Part shown: positions 54,763-64,000 of the stretch, in pieces | Layout of the letters: each line of letters starts with the position of its first letter | How positions within the stretch are numbered: the stretch's first letter is position 1 | From: Plutella xylostella | Taxonomy: Eukaryota; Arthropoda; Insecta; Lepidoptera; Plutellidae | Assembly: GCF_932276165.1 (NCBI RefSeq) | Contig: NC_063991.1 | Coordinates: 3,525,001 to 3,589,000, forward strand | DNA: 64,000 nucleotides | Direction: 5' to 3' | The notes under the pieces: model-generated | Told to the model about the DNA's origin: nothing | What the model saw: only the letters and a program-made list of their open reading frames with translations | Databases searched by the model: none | Position numbers and translations under genes: made by a program

Positions 54763-57563
54763 GATTTTTTCCGTAGTATACCGTTAGCTACAACTGAGAA
54801 CCTTGATTCATCTTGCGCTGAAGCTGAACGTTTGCTAAGAGGGAATGCACCGCCTTGCGATCTCGACTTTCAATTTCATGGTATAAATACACAGACCATA
54901 ATTACCACTTATAAAGAATTAAATTTAAAAATGACAGAAGATTTATGGGGCATGTCCGTTAAAGTTATTAGTCATGTTATTGATATCCTAGCACCCCACT
55001 TGGCTAATCTTTTTAACAGATGCATTGAGGTCGGTGTATTCCCCGATTTGATGAAACTTAGTAAACTAATACCGCTTTTTAAATCTAGTGAGAAAAATGA
55101 TCCCAATAATTTTAGGCCTGTATCAGTTTTGCCAGTACTGAGTAAAATATTTGAAAAAATTATGCTGCATCAAATCGGCTGTCCCATTTTAAAACACAGT
55201 AACAGCCATGAGACAAAATGTTCAGGAGAGCCAAAAAACGTTTTTGTACCTTCATTTCAATGCCCTGGTAAAACTATGATAGATATCTGAACAAATGTAA
55301 GCTTAAAAGAAGCGGCAGAACCTAGGCTTTATATACAATACTATTTCATTTAAATATGACTAAAATTGTTGCTGTAATGCACAAAAGAAAACACTTACTA
55401 GGTTTTATATGGTTTTCTCACCCTAAAACCGCCCTCACTGACCATTTCATAACCTAGTAAGGGCCATTATTGTGTCATTTAAGACAAGTTAAGTATATTG
55501 AAATTGCAATAATTGCGTAATAATTTCATTTTTTATATGTTTGGGATCCTTCACATATTATAAATCCAATTTTGCAGCACTTTTACACGACGGCACTATA
55601 AGTAATAGCTGAAATACGGGCATATTTTTATGTTTGTTTTTTTGTTTTATGTAAATGAATTAAATAGCCATATTCAGAAGGCTCTAACATGAAAATTATT
55701 TATGGCTGCCTTCAATTAGACAATATTTCCTAAATTTCTATCTAAAAATCAGTTTTATAACTTGTTTTTTTTTTTTGTTTATGCAAAATAGGGCTAGTAG
55801 AAAGGTTCTAACGAGAAAGGTCTCTATAGCTTTTATAAAGAAGACAAAATTTACTTATGTTCTACTTTTAATTCAACTCTCTAGGTTTCATTGGTGCAAA
55901 GATACAGGTTCTGAAATGTCTGATATTTTGTTCGAAAAAAGTGTTAGTAATAATGTATGCCATTTGTGACTTACTAAAATTAACGGACGAAAATTGTCCT
56001 TTGCTGACCATTTCAAAACCTAGTAAGCGCCATTGACCATTTTAAAACCTAGTAAGTCATTTTCACTTACTGTGTTTTAAAATGGTTGGTGGCTCTTACT
56101 ATGTTTTGAAATGGTTTTCGTGGCATTTTTGATTTCGCAGGGTGGAGTTACTAGGTTTTTAGAAATTTTATTTTCGTTTCTAAGCGGTTTTTTGATATTC
56201 TGACAATGCAGTTTTGTGCGGAATCGCCTAAAATAATGTATAAATCAAAGACCTGTTTTTTTTTTAAGTTGGCGGTTACTGTGTTTTGAAATGGGACAGC
56301 CGAAATGCTTTCGCACTTTAGTATTCACGGCCTTCTCCATAACCAACAGTTCGGTTTCACCAAAGGTCGATCTACAACTGACGCTGGTGTCGCGTTGGTC
56401 AAACACATATTTAGTGCTTGGGAGGAACGTCTTGATGCTGTGGGTGTATTTTGCGATCTATCGAAAGCATTTGATTGTGTGGATCATGCCACTCTACTTA
56501 TGAAACTTAAATATTATGGGCTAACTGGCAAAGCTCTTACATTATTGGAATCATACTTGAGCAACAGAACTCAACTAGTTGACATAAATGGAGTGCGTTC
56601 GGCTGGCTGTCCTGTCAGTATGGGTGTTCCCAAGGCTCGATTTTAGGACCATTCTTGTTTCTTGTATATGTTAACGATTTACCGTTTTTGGTAGATAAAT
56701 AAAATTATGTGAGATAGTACTGTTTGCTGATGATACTTCACTTATATTTAAGTTGAAGCGACAAGAAGTCAATTTTGACAATGCAAACAGTACCTACTCT
56801 TTCCATAGTTGCTAATTGGTTCACTGTAAATAATTTAGCTCTTAACTCCAAGAAAACAAAATGTATTAAATTCACTTTGCCTAATGTAAGACAAGTAGAG
56901 ACATATTTGACATTGAATAACGATAAGCTAGAGTTAGTAAATGAAACGGTATTCCTGGGTATTACAATTGACTCAAAGTTGCAATGGGGACCCCATATTG
57001 AGAGGATAGCCGGTAGATTGAGTTCTGCAGCTTATGCGGTTAGAACCATTAGACAGTTAACAGATGTAGATACAGCCAGGCTTGTGTATTTTAGTTATTT
57101 TCATAGTGTTATGTCTTACGGAATTCTATTGTGGGGACGAGCGGCTGACATTAATCAAATCTTTGTTCTGCAAAAACGAGCAATTCGAGCCATATATGTA
57201 TTAGGGTCTAGAATTTCATTAAGAGATACGTTTAAGGAAATAGGTATACTAACTGTTCCATGCCAATATATCTATGAAAATATTATGTATGTTCGTAAAA
57301 ACTTAAATTCATTTAGGAAAGTAGGAGCCACTCACGGTATTGAAACCAGAAACAAAAATAAGTTGCTTTTCCTCACACTCAGACTTTCGAAAACAAACTT
57401 TCATAATAAATTATCAAATGAAGCAATAAATCTTACTGAGCAAAAATTTAAGAATTATGTTAAAGCTACATTATGTAGTAAAGCTTACTATAGTATAAAT
57501 GATTATTTAAACGACAAAAACGCGTGGTCTTGTCCACCTCAGCTAAGGCTATTGAAAAAATGA
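54763..57563 (+). pseudogene. LINE-4 reverse transcriptase, broken
   Basis: Pieces in order: 54832-55175 (RT motifs around FRPVSVLP), then after the insertion 56307-56640 (QQFGFTKGRSTT, DLSKAFDCVDH, GVPK), then 56715-57563 (LFADDTS, thumb and C-terminus). A one-base loss in GVPQGS at about 56628 and further shifts near 56700-56800 break the frame. The type resembles CR1/Jockey-related LINEs. No RNase H. Confidence 0.8.
55176..56302. mobile_element. DNA element with AAAT duplication and phased CATTTTAAAACCTAGTAAG motifs
   Basis: Inverted ends starting CGGCTGTCCCATTT, flanked by AAAT (55172-55175, 56303-56306). Removing it rejoins LINE-4. Motifs of the ACCATTTTAAAACCTAGTAA type occur in direct and inverted orientation, two direct (56007, 56036) and two inverted (56066, 56095) each 29 bp apart. 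1127 bp, no transposase. Confidence 0.82.
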
Positions 57564-57850
57564 AATGGATATAGGTACTTAAGTAAAATTGTAGGTACTA
57601 GATATAAGTAAAAATTGTAATAGATTATAAGGAAAAAGTTGAAAAGATGCTCGAGGAGTTTCTTTCGCCATTTCTTTCCTTCTCAATGACGGGGCCTTTG
57701 TGAAATGGTGGTAGATGACTATCGACAAATAATTGTAAAATTTTACGTCGATTAAACCATTTGAATTTGAATTTGAATTTGACGGTCCTTCTCCGAGGAC
57801 GAATACTTTGTGTTTGAACCATATTTGAATTTACCGCCATTATTTTTTGG

Positions 57851-58745
57851 GAGTCACCTCCTGCTCCGGCGAGTGATCAGTCCGTTCCCGAGATCCTTCC
57901 CCGCACCTGTATCTATCTAAGTATCTATTCACGCACACTTAGCTCACAACACCGTCCTCCCTACGCTGTGGGTCGCCTACTAGCGGATCGAGGTTCCCCG
58001 GAATACACGGACGCCTGGGTCGCCTAGTTTAAAGCGGCCGTGTACCGAACTATACAATCGCTGGACACACACCGGCCCTCAGCCACACTTTCTTATCAAC
58101 ACAAGTACACTCCACAAATCCTGGAACAGATCGACACGCACCACCAGTATTCGCCCGACCTCCTGTACCCTATATTCCTTCCCCTTATTAAGATACATAG
58201 AAACGTCCGCGTAGGCCCCTTCAGGGCCCGATCAATATAAATATCGATAACTGTGATAAGTATTTGTGCATTTGTGTAGTGTGTTTAATATTAAGTACAT
58301 AAGCTGTAAGTACCCTAGATATATAAGTAAATGGTTGTAAATAAAGCGGGTCCAGTGCCGCCTGAATTGTGTTACACTAATTAATCGGCATTATTAATTC
58401 TCACCCCGTACACCTACCGAGGTTATTTCCCTCCAGGGGCCTCAGGATCAAGATCAGGGTAGTTAGGACCGCTTCACGGTCATTGTAGATCCCCCAGGCG
58501 ACCAGGCACTCCTTCAGAGGCCGGCGTCAAGCTGAGCTAGTCCAAGACCGCTTCCCGGTAGATATCAATTGAGAGGTATTAGGTAGGTACCAGCCCTAAG
58601 CACTAGAGACGTTAGTCATAAGGGTAAGTATCACATAACAATATAGCACACAACCCCTGCTCTCGGGGGAGGCCAGGCAGGTCGATTCGCCCAGGGGTCG
58701 CTCCCCGGTGATCCAGACCAGCTCCTGCTGAGCTGCTACATTACA
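57851..58745. mobile_element. Possible solo LTR or LTR-like block
   Basis: A block of different, C-rich composition bounded by TTTGG (57846-57850, 58746-58750). It has an AATAAAGC signal at about 58340 and an end ...TACATTACA. The left end lacks a clear TG, so the boundary or class may be wrong. Confidence 0.4.
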
Positions 58746-58847
58746 TTTGGCTCATTTACAGATGGAACATTCCATCACTGACAGCTGTCTTAAGTGTCAT
58801 CTGAGGATAATCAATCGTTCATTGTAAAAACGTCAAAAAACGGAACC

Positions 58848-59280
58848 ATGGCGGGGCCACCGTCGACTACGTAAGTTGTAATCTCATTTTACTTATGTGA
58901 TCTAATCATTTAATACAATAACTTTAATAAAACCTTATTGTTAAGTATATTAGCAAGAGACGAATAGTAATATTTTATCAATTAAGGTTCTAAATAATAT
59001 TCTATGATCATCCATTGACATTAGTACTCGTCTGAGTACCGTGGTCCTCAATGACATAAACGTTTAGTCCTCACTTGAGGACTCTAGACCGCTATACTAT
59101 AATTTTACATATACTTATTTATGTATTTGTTTACAGATTATAATGCGAAATCCAAGAAATTGAAGCAGATTTAGCTATGTCGGACATAGATCTCTCGGAG
59201 GACGATGACATGACATAAATGACTCACCATGAACCCGTAGAATTTGAATTTTGTGATGATGATATCCAGGAGCTGCTAGC
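58848..59280 (+). pseudogene. Possible N-terminus of the piggyBac-like transposase, degraded
   Basis: ATGGCGGGGCCACC at 58849 leads to a GTAAGT-type donor (58871). After an acceptor-like TTTACAG (about 59138) the frame reads an acidic segment (SDIDLSEDDD), then stops. Acidic N-termini are common in piggyBac transposases. The DDD domain is not found. Confidence 0.35.
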
Positions 59281-59532
59281 TGAGTCTTTCATTTTATCTT
59301 ATTTTGTTCCTATATTGATCCCAATAATTATAATAGTTGATAAGTGTAAGTGTTTATCTAGAATAAATATAAGTTCTAAACTTATGTGAGACTGATTTAA
59401 AGTGTTAAATGTGTTCCTAAGTGGTTCTTATTTCATAAGTTTTGTTATTTCTAACAAATTACCTTATAAATATATTTCCTACCAATAAATTAAACTTTTT
59501 TTACCCGTATTACGAAAATTTGAGCTAACGTA

Positions 59533-61879
59533 ACGTAACGGCACCAGTAATGGACATGGAACCAGTAATGGACACTTACAAACTTATTTTATTTAAAATA
59601 AGAGTATGCATAGTTTTACGAAAATTGCAACACCTTAGTTTCAAAGCCTAGACATCCCTCCGTGTTATATAGACAAGTTACTTATGTCATCCATTTAGAT
59701 TCAAAATTGTGAGGCAAAAAAGTTCATTTGATGGGGGTTCACAAATGAAACCGAGATTTGTTAAGGAATTCGTTAAGGACTTAAGTGTAGATTTTGGTCG
59801 GTGATTTCGTTTTATTTTAGGTATATCAAATTACTGTGATTTTATGGAAACTATACTGAATTACGCACATATTTACAAAAGAATAGGAGAGCTTACGTTT
59901 ATAGAAATGATTTCAGAGGGGGGTGTTCATTACTGGTTTGCAAATTTTCAGTAAATCCAGTTATGGACAGGTGTCGAAAATAATGTTTTAAGGTAATGTT
60001 GAATTTTCTTATTTCATTGTCTTTAGAATTTCATAATTATATTGGTAGTTTTTGTAAAACATGAATAAAATGAAGGATACCAGTATTGTACAGGTGTCCA
60101 TAATTGGGTGTCCATCACTGGATTTTTCATATTGCCTTAGAAAAACGTATATACGCCCAAGCAAATGGGAGATGCTATTATGGATGTACATGATGGCCAC
60201 TGCAGCCATGCGTTATAGTATACATACACAAACATAGTGTAGGGGGAACCCCTACATCTATTTCTAGTGTTCCAGAACAAGTATTGATCCAAGATGCATA
60301 TGAAAATCCAAGTCTTCACGCGACTGTTGCTGTTGTAGAAAAACACGCTCACAGAAGCAGAATGTACCTAATTGAAATAAAACTAGTAATATGATAGTAG
60401 TAGTTAGCACATCTAAATATGTGAACCCACCAATCCGCAGTGGACCACCATGGTCCAATGGACTATTTCCCTTAGCTTAGGAAGGCAGTTTAGACCTAGG
60501 GGTACAAGCACAAAGGTTTCATTCGAGAGAGCCAGGTGCAGGTACTTACAGCCCCACAGAGAATATAAATAGACAGTGATCGTGTGACGAATAGAACAGT
60601 TAAGCTTGGTAAGAATATCATGAGAATTTGAAAAGAAGGGATTTTAAAAGGAGAAGGAATTAAGAGCAAAATTTTAGTAGAAAAAAGGGAAGTGAGATAA
60701 AAGTTTGTGAAAAGAAAAGACTTAAATTAAAAGCATTTTCTGGCTGGTGTAAATGCAAAACCTGGATAACCCAGATGATATGATATGACAAGAGGATTTT
60801 AGGATCGCAAGAAGTTGAGACGAGAGTATTGTTGAGAGATGGTGGCATTGGCCTAGATGTGGGTGCCCGTACTTATACGGTCAACGGTGCATTTACATGT
60901 CTGCGATACATGTGGCAGTCGAAACACCTCTCCATTACAGTGAAAGATATGTATCACCAACGATACTAATGTCGGTACTGTTATACGCTTGCGACACCTG
61001 GTAGATCACAAAGATACATAGGTACACAGAAGCTGCAGGTCTTCATTAAACGCTGTCTCCTGTGGAAGATTTTCTGGCCCGAGATGATCTCCAACATAGA
61101 TCTGAGGAAAAGCTGCCATGAAGATCCTTTTGGTTCACAGACAAAACGCCGCAAATGAAGTTGGAATAGCCATACCCTGCGTAGAGACTAAAACAAAATC
61201 CTGAGACAGGCTCTCGAATGGAATCAGCAGGGTAAGCGTAAGCAAGGCCGCTAAATAGACCTGGCGGCGCTCGATCGGACGGAGATGTGGGAAGTTTGAA
61301 TCACGTGGTCTGAAGCAAAGCTGGCTGATGTCAACAGTATGCGATAGAAAACTGTTGTGTTTGCCCTCTGCCCCACTGGGGGAACATAATGATACAAAGA
61401 AAATGAATAAAATGCAGGAGGACAGGATTTATAATGTTATGAATTGGAAATTTTAGTGTTTCCGTAAAAACTTTTTTTTAGAAAGTTAAATTAGCCGTCT
61501 TTGATAGCTCCCACAGTGTAACTGGCGACCAAGCCTGTTTGTGTAAACGGTTATGATTACTAATCATAGTTATAATTATAATAATATAAGCATAAAATCA
61601 TATTTTATACTTTTATCCAATAAAAAATCACTGTCCAACATTGGGTGTCCATAACTGGAGTTTGGGTGTCCATTACTGTGGTTTTAGGACATATTTTACA
61701 AATATACAATTTCCTGAAATACTAATCGTTCAAATCAAGCTAGTGTACATTCATCTTAAACAGCAAGATATTCCGACGATTCATACCAACTTTCAATATT
61801 CTAACTCAAAAACTGGGCGATTAACTTCCAAATCAAATGTAAAAAATCCTTAAGGTGTCCATTACTGGTGCCGTTACGT
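59533..61879. mobile_element. TA-flanked DNA transposon with AGTAATGGACACC motifs, copy 2 (inverted)
   Basis: Ends ACGTAACGGCACCAG / CTGGTGCCGTTACGT flanked by TA (59531-59532, 61880-61881). It reads as the reverse complement of 20406-23438 without the nested hAT element. It has about 250 bp (around 60632-60883) that copy 1 lacks. Confidence 0.8.
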
Positions 61880-61981
61880 TATAGAATCGAAAGCGAGTGC
61901 GACAACTGTCAATTTTATAGGTAAAAAGTGTTCGAAAGTGCTGTCAAGTTGCCACTAGTCGCACTCGCATTCGATTCTATA
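61880..61981. mobile_element. About 100-bp MITE
   Basis: Inverted ends TAGAATCGAAAGCGAGTGCG / CGCACTCGCATTCGATTCTA abut copy 2 of the TA-flanked transposon. Confidence 0.75.
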
Positions 61982-62426
61982 TTGTTCGTGATCGCCCTGC
62001 TGCCCACGGTCCTCACATGAGGACTAATGATTTTCGAATTTAAACCTATTGAAACTGGTTCCTTTTTTAATGCATTAACCGTACATACTACTAGAAACAC
62101 TATATAATAATTTTTGCGACATTTATTCACGTTTAAGTTTTTGGGCAGTAAGCTAGGTAAACGCAATAGTCCTTGTGTGAGGACCGTGGGCAGATAGTCC
62201 TAAAAAATAAAATAACGGCTGGGCGTCAGGAGGTTAATCAAAATATCTGACTGAAAAGAAAATATATTTTGTTTCAAATATTTCATTTTGCGCACAGTAA
62301 GTAACACGTTTTTAATTCCTACTTGGCAGGAAAATTTATGTTTATTTTATCTTCTAGGGGGGAGGGCAGCAGCCCCCCCCTGCTCCTACCTGGGTACGCC
62401 CTTGTTTCTTTCCTTATGAATAGTTT

Positions 62427-62831
62427 ACACAGTGCGAGCTAGCGTACGAGTCAGCCTTCCGAGTAGCTGAACTGCAGTAACTAGCACTGTTTGGACGTAA
62501 CTTACGAGTAACTCGTACGTGCGAGTTGGTCAGTAGCTCGCATCCGAGTTACTTCAACATTTTTTGTTTTCACTTGCCTGCTCGCCCGGCAGCAACTCGC
62601 CCATGACAGCGACTCGGCCGTCGCTCGCATCGTTTGGACGCGTTCAGCAGTAGCTCGCCAGTGCCAGCTGGACAGTTGTGAGTGGAACCCATGTTTTTTG
62701 TGTGCTACGCCGCGACTCGACTCGGCCTGGGACTGGGTGTCGTGTAGACAGCATAGGCGAGCCGAGCTACTGGCGTACGAGTACACAAACTGAGTAGCTG
62801 TCTACTGGCCAGGCAGCAGCTCGCACTGTGT
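62427..62831. mobile_element. Inverted-repeat element with AGTAGCTCGC-type motifs
   Basis: Ends ACACAGTGCGAGCT / AGCTCGCACTGTGT. The interior repeats GTAGCTCGC, GAGTAACTCG and variants. It is absent from the matching place in unit C. The target duplication is not clear. Confidence 0.7.
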
Positions 62832-62840
62832 ACACGAGTC

Positions 62841-63198
62841 ATTATTTATTTAAATTTTTAATCTTGCTTTATCTCTAGAATACCAGTAAGTCAGAGCTCT
62901 CAAGAAGGAACATGTGAGGCCTTGGGTGAAGCAGCAATCCGGCGCGGTGCGCGATGGTGTTGAGGTAAAAATGAAATATTTAATCTGTGAAATTAAAACA
63001 TCAACCACAGAGTACTATAATTTACACACAAAATGTCAATGATGTTGTCAATGACATGACAGCTTGGCTTGTATTTCGGTATTTGGATGTGTTTTTGTCA
63101 AAAACCTAAAAATATTCTTAACTATTCGCACCCTCAAAGCTAATAAATGCTAATTTCATTGAAAATCTACTGAATTAAGTGTTTAGCACTGCATTGGG
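62841..63198 (+). promoter_or_regulatory. 5' segment (probable untranslated exon) of unit D
   Basis: Matches 32460-32800 of unit C (GAGCTCTCAAGAAGGAACAT..., CATTGG|GTAAG donor). From 63199 to 64000 is intron-like sequence matching units A and B. The coding exons lie outside the window. Confidence 0.5.
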
Positions 63199-63754
63199 TA
63201 AGAATAGTTTTATAAAACCTTCATACTTACTTCTGGTCTTGAGGTTAGCTTTTCCTCCATTTGTTTGCTAAATCTATGCTACACACAAGAGTGAATATGT
63301 GGCAGAATGTAGAGTTGTCGGTGCCTGTAGGCTCAGTGGAAGTGAGAGAGCTTGCAGAGGTCTTTAATTAGCTGGTGGTAGGGGGTGAGGGCGTTCTTCC
63401 TCCTCAAATGCTAAGTATATGAGTGTTTGTTTGTGGCCTCCTTTTCAAAAATCTATAATAGTCTATTTTGTTTTAGCTCTAAATCTGGTGCAGTATATGG
63501 ATACATATTTTACAGTCTATTGAATTTTTGTAAAATTATGAACGATTAATCATTCTTGCATGTTATGAAAACTGGTAGAAAATGGTTCTGAATAGGTACT
63601 TTCTGATTTTCCCACCTTTTGTACAGTCATAAATGTATTTCTGCAACAAAGGATTATATAGATGCTGTTTCTAAAGGCACAAATTTTAATTTTAGGCTGT
63701 CATAACCTTATATACATTCTTTGTTTATAATCAGGCTGCATGCGTGTTAGTGAG

Positions 63755-63975
63755 TAGACTGATGGTCGGTGGAGCAGAAGAGTGGAGACCACGTACCGGC
63801 AAGCGCAGCGTTGGGCGGCCCCCCGTGAGATGGACAAACAATATAGTCAAGTCTGCGGGGAAGCACTTGCACTGGATGCGGGCCGCCTCCGATTGGACAA
63901 GGTGGAAATCATTGGGGGAGGCCTATGTTCAGCAGTGGACGTCCTATGGCTGAGATGATGATGATGATGATGAGT
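63755..63975 (+). mobile_element. RTE-type LINE 3' fragment (unit D)
   Basis: Third copy of the insertion seen at 13385 and 24847, with a 6-bp in-frame addition (about 63868) and the same (GAT)n end. Confidence 0.8.
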
Positions 63976-64000
63976 GTTACGTCAAATCTCATATTTCACT

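Larger units (their letters stand above)
54685..57781 (+). mobile_element. 5'-truncated LINE (LINE-4 of this window), split by a small DNA element
   Basis: Target duplication ACGGTCCTTCT (54674-54684, 57782-57792). RT and C-terminal parts are present; the 3' end is an (AATTTG)n tail. It lies in the piggyBac-like element. Confidence 0.82.
39372..62237. mobile_element. piggyBac-like element, itself heavily invaded
   Basis: TTAA at 39372-39375 and 62234-62237. The left end reads TTAACC, is interrupted by a LINE and resumes at 54661 as CCTCCTGATGCCCACGG; the right end complement reads CCTCCTGACGCCCA. Motifs of the GGTCCTCA/TGAGGACC type recur near both ends. Its own DNA is about 54661-54684, 57793-57850, 58746-59532 and 61982-62233. 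A degraded transposase N-terminus is suggested at 58848-59280. Confidence 0.72.
39268..62404. mobile_element. hAT-type MITE holding about 22.9 kb of nested elements
   Basis: Inverted ends CAAGGGCGTACCCAGG / CCTGGGTACGCCCTTG are flanked by the 8-bp duplication TTTCTTTC (39260-39267, 62405-62412). Poly-G/poly-C runs lie just inside. Its own sequence is only about 275 bp (39268-39371 plus 62238-62404); the rest is the TTAA-bounded element and what that contains. Unit C gives the empty site. Confidence 0.85.

Overview
The window looks like insect nuclear DNA, most likely from a lepidopteran (moth or butterfly). The reasons are a TED/17.6-type errantivirus with a tRNA-Ser-like primer site, Helitron ends and tRNA-derived SINEs of the kind common in Lepidoptera, split genes with GT-AG introns, and a very high density of mixed transposon families. 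No species is asserted. There is no prokaryotic signal.

The host backbone is a tandem array of C2H2 zinc-finger genes in + orientation. Copy A has exons at 13738-13889 and 18073-19625. Copy B has exons at 25209-25360 and 29150-31104. Copy C has exons at 33419-33570 and 35169-37422 and is broken. Copy D starts near 39145, is split by a 23 kb insertion, resumes at 62841 and runs off the window. Each unit has a conserved 5' segment (probable untranslated exon), an intron with SINE/LINE/MITE debris, a 43-codon first coding exon, a large zinc-finger exon and a GC-rich 3' module with polyadenylation signals.

Region by region: 1-12730 is an I-group LINE (ORF1 and ORF2) whose 3' UTR was invaded by an almost pristine errantivirus-like LTR element (4834-12592; gag, pol, env; 4-bp target duplication ACCT). 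12731-20403 is unit A, with a fold-back element in its intron. 20406-24165 is a TA-flanked DNA transposon carrying a nested hAT element, followed by a LINE 3' end. 24166-32300 is unit B. 32300-38220 is unit C. 39268-62404 is a small hAT-type MITE (about 275 bp of its own sequence) that now holds about 22.9 kb of nested elements. Inside it is a TTAA-flanked piggyBac-like element, and inside that are a full-length I-group LINE, a second LINE, an LTR-like block and the inverted second copy of the TA-flanked transposon. The first of those LINEs was itself split by a large DNA transposon with CCAA target duplications (44573-54345), which contains RTE debris, a 9-bp-duplicating MITE, a SINE and a complete 6.0 kb coiled-coil-ORF1 LINE on the minus strand.

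The most unusual signals are: 21-bp-phased arrays of a CACGGCAATGAA-type motif in both subterminal regions of the 44573-54345 transposon; two copies of a 9-bp-duplicating element family; several other DNA elements with phased subterminal motifs; an in-frame 250-bp duplication of a reverse-transcriptase segment; a two-finger duplication whose changes fall mainly at DNA-contact positions; and a 3' gene module that is far more alike between copies A and C than their coding regions. All calls come from reading the sequence by eye. No database search was run, and family names rest on motifs, target duplications and terminal repeats.
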